A stretch of DNA of 64,000 bases from Fusarium oxysporum f. sp. lycopersici 4287 (GCF_000149955.1 NC_030988.1:3853351-3917350); one strand, 5' to 3'. Positions 1-10,795 are shown, numbered from the stretch's first letter. The notes: generated by a model not told the origin, from the letters alone. Translations and numbers: made by a program.

Positions 1-462
1 TTGACCGTTTTTACCTGTATCGCCAACACCTTCTGTGGCTTCTTTAGCTGTGTCGCCGACAGCTCCTGTGACACTACCGACGGTGTCTCCCAGGCCGCCG
101 GACTTCTTGTTTTTGGACTGGGTTGTGTATTCACTCTTTTCCTCGTCGTGGGAGTCGTCCTTCTCCTCAGGCTTTCCTTGTCCTATAGGCATGGTCTTGC
201 CGAGCACATCGCCCGGAGAGCTGACAACATCACCGGTGGTGTTGACTGTGTTGCCCATGAGGTTCTTGAGGTTATGGGTGTCGGCGATCTTGCCGACAAT
301 GTTGCCGGCGTCATCTAGGACGTCTCCGGCATCATTCAGGACGCCAGCTCCGCTCCTGCGGACTGACTCAAGGTTGACTGCAATGGGGACGATAAGTCCC
401 ATATACATCTTTATACTGGGGCCCGACTGGAGTATCACCGCAATGACGATCGCACGCCCCAT
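1..462 (-). CDS. LEA-like Gly/Asp-rich repeat protein, 3' end outside the window
   Basis: The reverse strand is open from an ATG at 462-460 to the window edge (154 codons) with no stop. The start is followed by a hydrophobic segment (MGRAIVIAVIL) and a second one (MYMGLIVPIAV). A region full of repeated GDV, DDAGN and GDT units follows, then a charged linker rich in E, K, D and S, then more GDT repeats. Regular small amphipathic repeats of this kind resemble LEA or apolipophorin-like low-complexity proteins, but no defined domain can be named. The plus-strand reading frames here are antisense shadows of this composition. The stop codon lies beyond position 1, so the gene is partial. An LTR scrap begins about 20 bases upstream of the start. 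The function is unknown. Confidence 0.6.
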   Translation of the reverse strand, partial: MGRAIVIAVILQSGPSIKMYMGLIVPIAVNLESVRRSGAGVLNDAGDVLDDAGNIVGKIADTHNLKNLMGNTVNTTGDVVSSPGDVLGKTMPIGQGKPEEKDDSHDEEKSEYTTQSKNKKSGGLGDTVGSVTGAVGDTAKEATEGVGDTGKNGQ

Positions 463-481
463 TATATAAAATACACAACGT

Positions 482-552
482 GACAACATCACCACATTCT
501 GGTCCACACTTTGATACACTCACCCCATCGTATTCGTGCGTATCTAACACAA
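482..552 (+). repeat. 3'-terminal fragment of an LTR (same family as the solo LTR at 6007-6392)
   Basis: About 70 bases match the last part of the solo LTR at 6007-6392, including the shared block CATCGTATTC and the LTR terminus GCGTATCTAACA. Only the 3' end is present, in the same orientation. It lies just upstream of the partial gene that reads toward position 1, so it may sit in that gene's promoter. Confidence 0.6.
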
Positions 553-609
553 CTCAACCAAGAACATACACACATCCAATGAGACACATGAGAGAATCAG
601 GGCTTGTGA

Positions 610-725
610 CACTTCTATCTAAGGGAGCGACGAAGGTTAGCCTCTTATACCAATGTTCAATCTGCCGATATCATAGGCAGCAGGATGCTGCCTGATGTTA
701 GTTGTGGTCGTTCACTCTCATCGCG
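610..725 (+). repeat. 110-bp repeat R2, copy 1
   Basis: This block, from TCTATCTAAGG to CACTCTCATCG, is highly similar to 17247-17356. It contains a short hairpin (AGGCAGCA and TGCTGCCT). No terminal repeats or target duplications could be defined. It may be a MITE or LTR fragment. Confidence 0.5.
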
Positions 726-1157
726 ATCCTTGCCTCATTTCTATCCTCATTCCAACACCATGTGACATTTGGATGGTCAATTCGTTAGGGTGACATCCGG
801 TAGCAATTTATAACAATCCGGATCGTTTGGGGCTTACTATCACAATACAAATCATGTAAGATATCATGTACCTTTAGTTTAACGCATTTTAATTGGCTAG
901 AGCCCCCTGGAGTGACCGTGGTGGAGGTTTACAACATTAAGGGAAACAAGCGCATTGCCGCCAGTGCTACCATTGCCAGAACTTAAAAAGTCCAGGAAGG
1001 CCTAAGAAGGATGGCCTGGACTCTATGCCTGAGGTACCATGGAAAACGGGCATCCAGTGCCAACGGATTTTCCCTTCCAGAGCAGCCATCGGATGGTTTG
1101 GAACATTCCATCATGTTCCTGCGCAGTCATTCTCTGTTTCTTGGCGATCCTTCGTTT
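726..1157. other. Intergenic, nothing recognised
   Basis: This is the 3' flank of the bHLH gene on the minus strand. No coding pattern, terminal repeat or RNA gene was seen. Confidence 0.4.
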
Positions 1158-2645
1158 TCAATTCTTGTCTTGGTCGCCGGCTTGTGTCTCGCCATTCGCA
1201 TCGGCTTTGAAATCGAGCGGAGTTTCCTGGCTCGACGAGGACACTGTACCATCAGAGGCAGATCCCTTTAGCCGTCGGAGGTTTCCATGAAGCTCGAGAT
1301 TCTTGCGTTCCAACTCAGCACGCTCTTGCTCCAGTAATTGTATATGCTTGCGAGCCATTTCCAGAACTTCACCCTTGCTCACACGGCGGTCCGCGTCATT
1401 CCCCTCCGAGTCGTCAGTATCGCCATTTCCGTTGTTCGCCGCGCGAAGTTGTTCTGGTAGGACGCTGAGAAGGGATTCGAATTGGGCATTGAGACGATTT
1501 CGATACTGCTTCTCGACAAGATTGTGGGACGCGCGCGTTCGGCGTTCCTTGGGGGTATCGTTTGGCCGGGAATGACTGTTTTTCGAAGTATGAGACGCGC
1601 TTCTGAGCTTTGCTTGACGGCTAGAAGCTGTTGATGCTGCAGAAGCCATCGGCGTGGATCCAGACCCAATGCTGGCGCGGCTGTCCTGCGGCGTGAAGCT
1701 GGGACTGGCAGCGTCCGATACCGAGGGAGCGCCACCAGTATTAGCAAGGGATGTTTCGGAAGACTTTCTATTATCTCTTTTCTGTCGTCGAGATCGGGCG
1801 GTTCGCTTTTGTCGTGAGCTCGAGGTATGGTCATCTTCTTGTGCTCCGTCTGGGCCCGGCTCTGCCCAGGGCTTGCTCGCTACTGTCCCTAGAGAAAATT
1901 CGTCTGATTGTTGTCGGTAGGCTGTTGTTCGGTTATAATCGGAGGCAGTTTGAACATTTTGAGACAGGTCTGACGTGGGAAGACCACCATATGTTGGTTG
2001 ATCTAGACTGAGGTCCCAAGGAATGGGCTCCATGATATCCATTGACGTATCCGCTACATCCATTGGGTTTAGTCACGACTGCGAGTTCCAAGTAGCTTTG
2101 GTGTGACATACAGAAATTTAGTGTCATATCTACATCCAGAATGGGTGATGAGATGCAGTCAGATTCTGGAGAGGAATCGGCTGTGCTCTGGAAAGGCGAC
2201 TGTGCAGGGTCATCGAAAAAAAGGCCCGGGAAGTCCTTTCCATAGTAGTTTTCGTAAAATGGTGCCTTATTGGAGTAATAGTCGGATCTGGGAATGGGTT
2301 GATCCCACACAGGTGGAAATTGACCGATTTCTGACGCCACAGCCTAACAAACGATGAGTATGTTCTTCAAGTTGGAATATGACAATGCCCCACGGTTTGT
2401 TCCAGCGATCTGGATACTTAATGATGTGCCGCGGAAACTTACGCAAGAGCGCCACAGGGATGCCGGCTTTTGGGGGAATGTGGAGCAGGATGCTGGGGAG
2501 AAGGATGTGTTTGGGTAGGCTGATTTGCACGGAGTAGCTAGGGATAGACCCCGAGTGGATTCAGTGACAGAGGATCCCCGGTACTTACATTTTCACTTGT
2601 GCGACATGACAGAACCAGGTCAAAAGGACATATCGTAGCGTCCAT
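1158..2645 (-). CDS. SREBP-like bHLH transcription factor (three-exon model)
   Basis: This is a probable nuclear DNA-binding regulator of the bHLH family, of the kind annotated in fungi as Fus c 3-like or GlcD-gamma-like. The bHLH lies near residues 267-339 of a 394-residue model. It has the basic segment SHNLVEKQYRNRL, a first helix FESLLSVLP, a long acidic loop and a second helix GEVLEMARKHIQLLEQE that runs into a short coiled coil. Tyr follows the EKQ of the basic region, as in SREBP-type factors. The middle is low-complexity, rich in Ser, Lys and Arg. Model: exon 1 2645-2589, exon 2 2343-2112, exon 3 2053-1158. Intron 2 (58 bp, GTATGT to TGTAG) is well supported and phase-consistent. The first exon is less certain: it rests on GTAAGT at 2588, an acceptor at 2344 and matching phase, because the frame of exon 2 has no ATG near its start. 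A second bHLH of the same type lies at 62081-62560. Confidence 0.82.
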
Positions 2646-4041
2646 TTTCGTGCGGGAGATAAGGTTAGTGTGACCTCAATAGTGATTTTTGCGCTGTCTA
2701 GAGAATGGATTACGTGTGAGATGGCCTGATGGGCGAGAACTATGATTCTTCAGGGACTTGATATAACCTTTGAGTTGAAGTATTTCTGGATGCCGGGAAT
2801 AACACTATCCGGCAGCAACTTAGTCCTTGGTGAAAGTATGGGCTGATTAGAACGGCGATTGCCGAGTCACGGGGAAGGCCCATGGGCGGCCCAGGACGGG
2901 ATGCTACCCTGTCCTACCCCACTCCGATGTATTCGCAGGGGTTCCGAATCGCACGATCGAACGATGGGCTCAAGTTCTGGACCTTTTCAGCCACGCTTGT
3001 TTCAGCCAATCATCAGCATCTTATTGATGCTGATCCATAGTTTTTTGTCCAAGGGTCTGAGCCGGTACTTGTGTACGTCATACGATACATATGACGAATG
3101 GGTTACAGGGGGGGTTGAATCCCGCCTCTAGGTCTAGACTGGGGCAGTTGGCAAGGGAAACCCTGCAGGGACTAAGCTACAGACTTTGTATCTACTATGT
3201 ACTGTAGGATTTACCAGCAATTCGGCGATAAGGCTTTAAGGGGCGTGCGGGGTTTGGGGTCTAGATTGCGGACGACCTCCATGGCGAATTATAGGGCGAG
3301 ATGGAAGCCATGTGGCATCGGCCATTACACTCTACTATCAATGCTAACAAAAAGTGGGCGGTCAAGGCTTCAGGTATGGTGACATTTGTGGAGAAAAATA
3401 TACAGATCGAAATATGCATATGCAATTGATCTTATCTCACCTTGTTTTATCCACAGCTCCGGGCGTCCTCTACTTGATTTGAACTTCGTACTGAGCCATG
3501 GCTGCGAGAATGATAGCTAGTGCTCACCTATTAAAGGTCCCACAACTGATGCAACGGAAGTGCCCGTCTTCCATCACGCCACCACGCGACAGTACGAGTT
3601 ACCTCGTGGCTGTGATAGCTAAAAGTGACATGATGCGGGGTCTCGACCGGTGCAAGCATCAGGGGAGAATAAATCATGCATGCGTGTATGTTTTCTTAAA
3701 CGACCGATGCCCTGGCGTGCGCCCATGGCTTTCTCCCTGGCGAATGTACACCGAGAGAAGAGATGCATAGAAAACTTTCGATGTTTTAGCGTACCTCCAC
3801 ATTTGTGTCACCAATTGCTATCTTGCACCGCTTCCCCTCAGCCTCATCATATTCTAAGAACCAAAAAGTTTAACCTCTTTACAGCTAATATTGCTATAAT
3901 TGAGCGCTTGGCACCATTTGATTCTGCAGCTGTCGCATTCCCACCGTCGGTCACGTCGGCACCACTCAGCGATACTATTCCAGCCTTCACACCGTTCCCA
4001 CTTTGAGCGCTTACCCACATCTCCCTGTACTTGATCCAAAA
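2646..4041. other. Intergenic between divergent bHLH and CBM21 genes
   Basis: About 1.4 kb separates two divergently transcribed genes and should hold both promoters. Short open frames are present, but none has a credible domain or codon pattern. No transposon ends were seen. Confidence 0.4.
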
Positions 4042-5409
4042 ATGCCATATACCCGTCCATTGAAACCATCTCCATGCTCCCCGCCATCTGAGACAGTACA
4101 TTTGGATGTACCATGGTCTTTGCAAACGAAACCCCAACAATCTGAGAACCAATCCACCAAGATTCTCCTCCAAGGGCTGAGGGAATCTCGGACGCATGAA
4201 TCATCCGTGACGCCGCCCCCTTCAGATATTGTGGCAGATCTAAGAGCACCCTGTGATACCCCTCACGACTCCGATGATGCAGTCCTTACTGAATCTGAAG
4301 ACGAAACAGAGGACTGGCAACAAAGCAAACAGCGGGCAATTCGCAAAATGTCTGGTGAGTTGGTCCGGCCCATACTACGTCCGCCATTTCGTCAGCGCAC
4401 TGCCAGCATGCCAACCAGTCCCACCGCCACAAAGTCGGTTAGCTTCCACAGCCACTTGGAAGAGACTCTCAATTTCTTTCGACTGGATTGTCCCCTTTCT
4501 ATCAGCGCTGGGTCACAGTTTGGTCAAGTTGATAAGAACAGCAGGGAACGTCCCATGTCCCGACAAGATGTAGCGGGTCGGTGGGAGATGGTTACGCCAA
4601 ACTTCCCGCGACAGAGCGGATCGCGCGAGTCTCAATTCGTGTATATCAAGAAATTGAGGTTATTAGACGACCAAAATTCCATGCAAGGTTTGGTGGCTGT
4701 CCGGGATGTGGCATTTCGAAAGTCAGTTACCTGTCGCTTCACGTTTGACAACTGGAAGACGATCTCGGACGTCGCCGCAGCATACAGCGATGGAAACGCC
4801 TCAGGAGAAGCACCTTCGGGCTACGACTTTTTCGTCTTCACCATTGAGCTCTCCGACATTGTCAATCTCGAATCCAAAATTGCCTACTTGTGCGTACGCT
4901 ACACGGTCAATGGCCAAGAGTATTGGGACAACAACTCTGGCCGCAACTATCAGGTCTGTTTTTTCAAGAAGACTTTGCCGCTGGATGACAATATCGTGGC
5001 TCAGATTGTTTCATTACAGTCACATAATGGAGTCCCCAATAATGTCACCGTGGTGAAGGCCACGTCTAGTTCCTTTCGAGGGCTGGACCTCGCAAAACGT
5101 TACAGCATCAGCGCACCACTTAATGCAACGGTCCGGGCTGCCAGACGCAAAGCATCTAGAAACGACACCTCAGTGTCTATGAACGCTACAGTTGGCAGTT
5201 TCAGGCTATCGTCTTGTTCATTTTCACAAAAGTCAACAAAGTCTGGCATCAGCCCAGGCTGCTCCGAGTCAAAATTCACCATCTCAATGCGCAGTGGCTT
5301 CGACAGATACTGCTCTCAGCGCGCGCTGACAGCACGCACCCTCCTTAGTGACATCGACATGCACGACAACTTAAACACACTACCCTTTCGTCCGTACGGG
5401 TTATGTTGA
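4042..5409 (+). CDS. CBM21 glycogen-targeting regulatory subunit of protein phosphatase 1 (Gac1/PIG2-like)
   Basis: This is a probable regulatory subunit that brings PP1 to glycogen synthase. The 455-residue protein starts at the ATG at 4042; the open frame extends upstream only through non-ATG codons. A PP1-docking RVxF-type motif (KSVSF) lies at residues 131-135. A CBM21 fold follows at about 202-307, with the family signatures VAVRDVAFRKSVTCRFTFDN, then GYDFFVFTIEL, and YWDNNSGRNYQVCF. The N-terminal 130 residues are Pro/Ser-rich with an acidic patch (ESEDETEDW). The C-terminal 140 residues are Ser/Arg-rich and probably disordered. There are no introns. Fungal members are often longer, so this may be a short form. 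The two flanking genes are also regulators but no functional link is visible. Confidence 0.85.
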   Translation: MPYTRPLKPSPCSPPSETVHLDVPWSLQTKPQQSENQSTKILLQGLRESRTHESSVTPPPSDIVADLRAPCDTPHDSDDAVLTESEDETEDWQQSKQRAIRKMSGELVRPILRPPFRQRTASMPTSPTATKSVSFHSHLEETLNFFRLDCPLSISAGSQFGQVDKNSRERPMSRQDVAGRWEMVTPNFPRQSGSRESQFVYIKKLRLLDDQNSMQGLVAVRDVAFRKSVTCRFTFDNWKTISDVAAAYSDGNASGEAPSGYDFFVFTIELSDIVNLESKIAYLCVRYTVNGQEYWDNNSGRNYQVCFFKKTLPLDDNIVAQIVSLQSHNGVPNNVTVVKATSSSFRGLDLAKRYSISAPLNATVRAARRKASRNDTSVSMNATVGSFRLSSCSFSQKSTKSGISPGCSESKFTISMRSGFDRYCSQRALTARTLLSDIDMHDNLNTLPFRPYGLC

Positions 5410-6006
5410 ATGATGATGGATCGATGGTTTCACTTTTGCCACTGGCTGTATTTCTGATTTGTGTTCTGCTGCCACTGGCCATGCTCGATAATATAAATGA
5501 AGAGAATAGATCTCGGGTCGAGCGGATCCGATATAACAAAGCAGAGACAGTGTAAAAATTAGGGTCCAAAAGTCCGTGAACAAAACCTCAGCTTCGCGTC
5601 AACGACAACAACGCGATTTGACATCTCAACAACCTCAATCGTTCGCAATAATAGCAAATGGATACTTCAGAACGTGGGACTTTCCATGAATCATGTACTA
5701 AGCGCCGGCATACCGGTAATCATGAATTTTCTTCGGAGGCAAAAGCTCCTATCAGGCTTGTCAACAAATAAATGAAATCAAATAAATCCAAATAAATCCA
5801 AATCAAATCAAATCAAATCGAGTCGAAATGAACTCAAATCAAATCAAATTGCGGGAGCCGAATTTATTTGGATATCTGGATTCATTTGGATTGAAGCACT
5901 GACCAATCATTGCTGGTATTGTAACCCCTGGTTGACCCACTCCCGCCCAACGCGTACCTTAAAGTTCTTGCGTCCGTCGCGTTTCGAGTTGCCTGACGAA
6001 GCCACC
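5410..6006. other. Intergenic with simple repeat
   Basis: No gene was recognised. The stretch contains the AAATC-type simple repeat listed separately, and the left flank and target duplication of the solo LTR. Confidence 0.4.
5764..5850 (+). repeat. Imperfect (AAATC)n / (AAATAAATCC)n tandem repeat
   Basis: The stretch is made of repeated AAATC, AAATAAATCC and close variants. It is an AT-rich microsatellite-like tract with no coding capacity. Confidence 0.8.
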
Positions 6007-6392
6007 TGTTAGATTGGCGGCTTGGGAATTGTTAGATACGCGAGTAGGGTTAATATCCAATTAAAATAGGATTAATTTTCACACTTGAGGATCAATCTAG
6101 TCCCCAGGAGCTTCTGTCTCTGTTCTGTCCTTTTTTGGTGTTTTCCCCGCTACCCGGTATTGATATATCCGGGGACCCACAAAATACATGTTTCTTTTAT
6201 CGAGGCGCTATCACTAATCCAACAGGAATGGGCTCCACTTCCCTTATTGCAATATTATTCTTGTATCCAAAAGAGGGGTTTCACCCCTCTTTGACAGACT
6301 GATCAAAGAATCAAGTCGACGATCAATAACATCACAACATTCTGGTACACACTTGGATACACTCACCCCATCGTATTCATGCGTATCTAACA
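6007..6392 (+). mobile_element. Solo LTR, 386 bp, with 5-bp target duplication
   Basis: The element begins TGTTAGAT and ends ATCTAACA, so its ends are inverted repeats of the TG...CA type. It is flanked on both sides by CCACC (6002-6006 and 6393-6397), a perfect 5-bp target-site duplication. A hairpin-forming GAGGGGTTTCACCCCTC lies near position 6285. No internal region or second LTR is next to it, so it is a solo LTR left by recombination. A partial relative lies at 482-552. Confidence 0.85.
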
Positions 6393-6804
6393 CCACCTGT
6401 CCCCACACCCTCGTAGTAGTAGTAGTAGTATTTATTACGCCCGGGAGAACGGACCTCATAGGGCCTGTGGCTACGCTAAGCTATTCACGTATTCCCCGCT
6501 TTTCGTCCATTCTACACAAAAGAAAGCCCTACTGCTCTTCCAGTTCTTACTTTTCTAGCCCCGTTTGCTTGAACTCTGCTTGACAGACCTGCTTGAAGGC
6601 CAACCAATACCATCTCCAAGTGTTCAGCATCCTATCTTCAGCAGCTGAAGCATGGTCTGTCAACTTGAGGCTGTTTGTTGTTAGTAATCAGCTGTGATGT
6701 TAATATTAGTAGTCATTTGTTTTCTCCTTCTCAAACTCCTTCCTGGCTCAATCTTCCTGTCGCCATCGCAAATTTGACTGTCGCTCGCACCGCCTCCAGG
6801 TTAT
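6393..6804. other. Intergenic between solo LTR and LINE
   Basis: A short (GTA)n run lies near 6415-6431. No gene was recognised. The right end is the 3' flank of a LINE that reads leftwards. Confidence 0.4.
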
Positions 6805-8789
6805 TGTTTATATTGCGCAGTAGTGCTAGGTGAAAATGTTTTTTTTTTTTTTTTTTGTAAAACTTGGTTGTTTCTTATTGAGCTGAGAGTTATTCTCGGG
6901 TTTATATCTCTAGATAATTGTATCTAGGACTTTAAACTTTAAATCTAGGACTTTCAGACTAACAGTCTGAATCCTGAAGGGAAGGGGGATTCCCGGATTT
7001 TCTAACACCTCTACTTTGCTCCGTCTGACGCCGACTTTCCACCTAGAAAGAAGGAAAGGTTGCCCATCATGTTTTGTCCTACTCGACGCATGGCTTCACG
7101 CCCTGCTTCCCATCTTGTGCATCGGAACAGAAAATGCTCCATTGTCTCTGGTCCACATCCACATTCACACATGTCCGACTCTGCGGCCCCGATCTTGTTG
7201 AGGTAGCTGTTGATCTTCGCCATTCCCGTGCGGAGCTGCGAGAGCACTCCGGCTTCTCGTCTCTTGCAAATGTCGTATAGTGCTTGCGTATGTTTGCCTG
7301 GTAGGGCCCGATCTATCCGTTTGGAGTAGTTGCCTACATTGTTGGGTAGTTTCCGTTGCTGATGCAGCTGCGACACTGCCAGCCTGAGCCGCGTGGAGCG
7401 GGCCTGGTACGGTAGCGATTGCGGCGTGCATCCCGCTCTGGTAGCCTTCTTGGCTTGTCTCTTTGTTTCACGACTCATGCTGAGGTCATCGTCTCTGGAT
7501 GGTACCCAGATCCTCTTGACTCTATTGTTTCCCTTTTTCAGTCGCTCGATGTGCTCGTAGATCTGACGGATGGAGGTCTGGCCTGATTGCTGTTGCGGTC
7601 GGGCAATCGCCTTGAGTGACGACTGGCTACTTGACAGCGCCGTAAGCTTTCGACATTGTAGACCATCCGGCATGCATCGCAATGCCATCGCTATCGCCTC
7701 CAGCTCGGCGGTGTACGGGTTCTGATCGTCTCGTGACCCGAGCGTGGCCGAGTACCTGGCCACTATCCTGTCTGTTTGACCAGGCGATCTTTGGGCCACG
7801 ATGCCGCCCATACCCACTAGACCTCCCCTGTCGGAAGCACTGGTCGCAATGGCAATGTCGTTGACGTTCTTTGCAGCTATTTTCGCCGCTTCACGATCGG
7901 CCTCGCGTACAAGCGGCACCCGGTTGTACCACGGTGGTACCGCATAGGCCTCAATCGTTTCCATCCGCTCCGTTCCGCTGCCTTCATACGCAAGCGCCAG
8001 CTTCTTCAACGGTGACATGTATCTTCGACTCGCCGACACTTTGAAGGCTGCTAGCGGGTGCGTTTTTGGCACCGTCTTGATGTTGATGTACATCTGCATG
8101 CCTGCTTGAGCATGTCGCTCGCATACCGTCTGTATGTTGGCTTCTGCCTCCATCACTGCTGTCGCGACTGTCCGGAAAGCACCCGTGATGGCTCGTACTC
8201 CTATCTTCTGAGCCCTGTTGAACCAGCTCAGTGCTCTTTCGTTTCGTGCATGCGACCACACGACCGAAGCGTAGTCCATCGCCGGAGCGACGGTCGCCGT
8301 AAACAGCTGCCTAGCCGTGCGTGGAGATAGCATCCTCAGACTTCTCAGACACATGGCCGCCGTGAGACCTCTGGTGGCCGCTTCAGCGATGTGTTTCTTG
8401 AATCTTAGTCCTGCATCCATGATGACGCCCAGAATTTTGGCCTTCCGCTTCGGCTTGATCACATCTCCCTTGATCGTGAACGGTATGCGGCTGGTACGGT
8501 CGATGACGCGGGTAAAGTGCACGATGGTCGTCTTGTCGCACTCAAATGTCGCTCCGCTGCGTCTTTCCCAGTCCAGTGCACGGTCGATGATGGCCTGAAT
8601 GCCCTCTCTGTTGTCTTCGGCCGTCGGACCTGTGACCCAGGCTAAGTAGTCGTCGACAAACGCAATCGAGCCTCCGTTCGAGTCTATCCTGCTCTGCACT
8701 AAGTCTGAATTGAAGAACAGGAACAGTATCGGCGATAGTGGTGACCCTTGCGGGAGGCCAGCTTGTGGCAGTTCCCGCGGGCGCATTAC
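6805..8789 (-). mobile_element. 5'-truncated Tad1-like LINE, copy 1
   Basis: This non-LTR retrotransposon is on the minus strand. It keeps the C-terminal part of ORF2, the 3' untranslated region (6857-7010), a run of 17 T (6840-6856, an A-run in the element's sense) and a tail whose plus-strand reading includes TTTATATTGCGCAGTAG. The 3' region is shared with remnants at 37980-40160 and 56609-58635. The tail motif after the A-run is common to all three copies, so it probably belongs to the element. The 5' truncation lies just before the GLPQGSPLSP motif of the reverse transcriptase. Confidence 0.8.
7011..8786 (-). pseudogene. LINE ORF2 C-terminal part: reverse transcriptase, RNase H and zinc-binding tail
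   Basis: About 590 residues remain open. They start at the RT motif GLPQGSPLSPILF, followed by the catalytic FVDDY box (the YxDD equivalent). The thumb region follows (RQLFTATVAPAMDYASVVW). An RNase H-like domain comes next, with SDRGGLVGMGGIV, the PYTAELEAIAMAL acidic helix and WVPSRDD. The C-terminus has a Cys/His motif, CECGCGPETMEHFLFRC, as in Tad1-type elements. The upstream part of RT, the endonuclease domain and ORF1 are missing, so the copy cannot be autonomous. The surviving frame has no stop, which suggests recent insertion or lighter decay than the DNA transposons nearby. Confidence 0.85.
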
Positions 8790-8811
8790 TTACGCGTGTA
8801 AACACGCGTAA
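8790..8811. promoter_or_regulatory. 10-bp-arm palindrome with repeated ACGCGT sites upstream of OrsD-like gene
   Basis: The sequence has perfect arms TTACGCGTGT and ACACGCGTAA around AA. A third ACGCGT lies just downstream, and the centre reads TGTAAACA. ACGCGT is the core bound by MBF (Mbp1/Swi6)-type factors and GTAAACA is a forkhead core. It sits between the LINE truncation point and the start at 8935. A regulatory role is inferred only. It could also be the end of another element. Confidence 0.4.
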
Positions 8812-8934
8812 ACGCGTACTTCAGCTTTCTTACATCATCTACTCTCTTTGCTGTAATTTCAATTCGAGGTTTCCTCCAACGATTTTAAAAGCTCGTACCA
8901 TCGAGAGGCTAGTGGACTATAAACGACTTTCACT

Positions 8935-10122
8935 ATGGAACTTGAAGATCTCTTTTACTACGATCCTTCTTGGCGTATCATTATTTGCAAACAGTGTGGC
9001 GTTGTACCGCAAACCAATATCACCCGGCATATCCGACGGCACCACAACGCGACGCGTGCCTTTAAGGTTGCTGCCATCAAGCTATTTGAGCGAAGTTTGG
9101 ACCATCTACCTCTCATACGAGACGGCGATGAGATATGTAAGAACGTGCGACCGTTGCCGATCGCCCATCCGATTCGGTTCCTTGATATTTTTCACGATGG
9201 AATTTGTTGTCTACTTTGTCAAGAAGACCGAGACCGGTATGTCTGTCGAGGCCGCACAGCAATAGAAGATCATCTCAAAAAGGTTCATAATCAACCATTG
9301 CACCAACCAGGGCGTAGACGAAGGGGAGAGGCCGGAGGGGTCAAAGGTTTGACCCAGGCCGGTCTGGTCCGGACTCCAGTCGCTTGTCAAACCCTTTTTC
9401 ACGGCCCACGATGCAGGTACTTTATCGTCAAGACTCGCAAAGTTCACGAGGAAATAGAGGAAAGCCCATCTGGATCTGATGCAGGAAGTGACGCAACTAA
9501 CATGGGCCCTGCGTTTACTCAACCTAGACTCGAGGACATCATAAACCTTCAGCTTGCTCAGCAGGAAAACGAAAACTCAGCAGTATCAAACCAGACTGGC
9601 TTTAACATAAACCTTCTATCTTCTGACCCGCGACATCAATCCCAGTGGCTTCGAGTCACGGAATGGCCCCGCTTCCTAGAGCCCTACAAACAAGAGCTCC
9701 CTCAGGTCGCTGCTCTAGTTTCACTTCCAAACCTAGCCAAGTCCTATGAGCTAGGCTCCCCAGGCTGTTCTGAAATTTTACTCTCTATTCTTCTTGATTC
9801 TCTTTCGCGCGTGATCACCCGATCACGGAGTTCGCTTCAGGATGGCACGTTGAACGCTTTCGACCAACATCGGCTCAACTTTTTTATCGCTGGTCGCTCG
9901 TCCCGTAAGCCACGAATCCACAACCTAAGAGAAGATACGTATAAAAAATATAGCCGAGTCCTTCAGCATTTAAGGTGCTACCTTTTTCGCTTGGCATGGC
10001 TAAACACAGGCCCAAAATTCCATTACCGGCTCACTGAGGGGCAACTCCGGAACCGGTGTTCTGCACAGTGGATACGTCCAGAGTTCCTGAAGACCACATT
10101 GGAGAAGCTACATCGACGATGA
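8935..10122 (+). CDS. OrsD/DUF3505-like zinc-finger protein, C-terminally truncated
   Basis: The 395-residue protein resembles the family annotated as orsellinic acid cluster protein D (DUF3505), found in many copies in fungal genomes and often near mobile DNA. Two degenerate C2H2-type fingers are visible: one around residues 18-37 (CKQC to HIRRHH) and one at about 92-118 (CLLC to HLKKVH). The middle contains a conserved WLRVTEWPRFLEPY-type stretch. The family's start ATG is clear at 8935. Family members usually continue well past this point. Here the frame ends shortly after GQLRNRCSAQW, where LINE ORF1-like sequence begins in another frame at about 10075. The gene is therefore probably a broken copy fused to a transposon fragment. 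Its molecular function is not established. Confidence 0.6.
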   Translation: MELEDLFYYDPSWRIIICKQCGVVPQTNITRHIRRHHNATRAFKVAAIKLFERSLDHLPLIRDGDEICKNVRPLPIAHPIRFLDIFHDGICCLLCQEDRDRYVCRGRTAIEDHLKKVHNQPLHQPGRRRRGEAGGVKGLTQAGLVRTPVACQTLFHGPRCRYFIVKTRKVHEEIEESPSGSDAGSDATNMGPAFTQPRLEDIINLQLAQQENENSAVSNQTGFNINLLSSDPRHQSQWLRVTEWPRFLEPYKQELPQVAALVSLPNLAKSYELGSPGCSEILLSILLDSLSRVITRSRSSLQDGTLNAFDQHRLNFFIAGRSSRKPRIHNLREDTYKKYSRVLQHLRCYLFRLAWLNTGPKFHYRLTEGQLRNRCSAQWIRPEFLKTTLEKLHRR

Positions 10123-10795
10123 TCCACAAGACAGTTGAGCAGGAAATGCGAAAGTCGAGTGACCAACCTCACTTGCGATGCGTCGCAGTGACCAGAGATG
10201 GACGGAATACCAACCGCCTCAGGATCATTGGTAGGAACGAAGAAGAAATACAAAAGATCAAGACCACCCTCGAAACCAGGAAGCTCCAGGTGCAAGAGTC
10301 CTTCGAGACCAATTATGTCCTATCAAAGTTGATAGCATGAATCGTACCACCGTTTTTGACCAGGAATTTAATGTTCTCCCCGGAGCAATGGAAGCCTTGA
10401 GCCATGAGAATGGAGTCCAGATTGCCAAAGTGGCCTGGCTGAGCCGAAAGGTCAACCCTAAGACATATGGGCCCATGGTGGTGTACCTCACTAAAAACAA
10501 CGATGCCAAGAGACTACTACAGACTTTCTCGTCGCAGGTGAATCGACATATAAGAGTGTATTCGAGCAGATCACTGGACCGGAATAATGCTGTAACTGCC
10601 AAGGGCTCGGTCACAAAGCATTCTTGTGCAGCAAGAATCGAGTATGTGCAAGATGCGCCGCCGAGAGCCACCATTACAGTGAGTGCCAGGCACAGACACC
10701 CAAATGCGCTCTCTGCAGCGGTCCGCATGAGTCATTCAGTAGAAATTGCCTGAAACTTCACCCCAGGCGGCATGACGAAAGCCTCGTGAACGATA
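10075..10795 (+). pseudogene. LINE ORF1 (gag-like) fragment with CCHC zinc knuckles, frameshifted
   Basis: The fragment resembles ORF1 of Tad1-type LINEs. The part RCVAVTRDGRNTNRLRI is in one frame. Near 10300 a frameshift moves the reading to one containing PIKVDSMNRTTVF. A further shift around 10520-10580 leads to a third frame with CARCAAESHHYSEC and CALCSGPHESFSRNC zinc knuckles. A preceding knuckle (NCQGLGHKAFLC) is partly damaged. The fragment has neither ORF2 nor a 3' end, which is unusual for a LINE insertion. It begins abruptly inside the OrsD-like gene. Confidence 0.75.

Noticed and set aside
368..550. Minus-strand frame LDTHEYDGVSVSKC and its relative at 6244-6459 as a protein family
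   Set aside because: Both lie in copies of the same LTR; the similarity is repeat DNA, not a gene.
3847..4249. Minus-strand frames of 116-131 codons
   Set aside because: They are antisense to the N-terminal part of the CBM21 gene and show no domain.
5764..5850. CRISPR-like array
   Set aside because: It is an AT-rich microsatellite with no spacers, and the window is eukaryotic.
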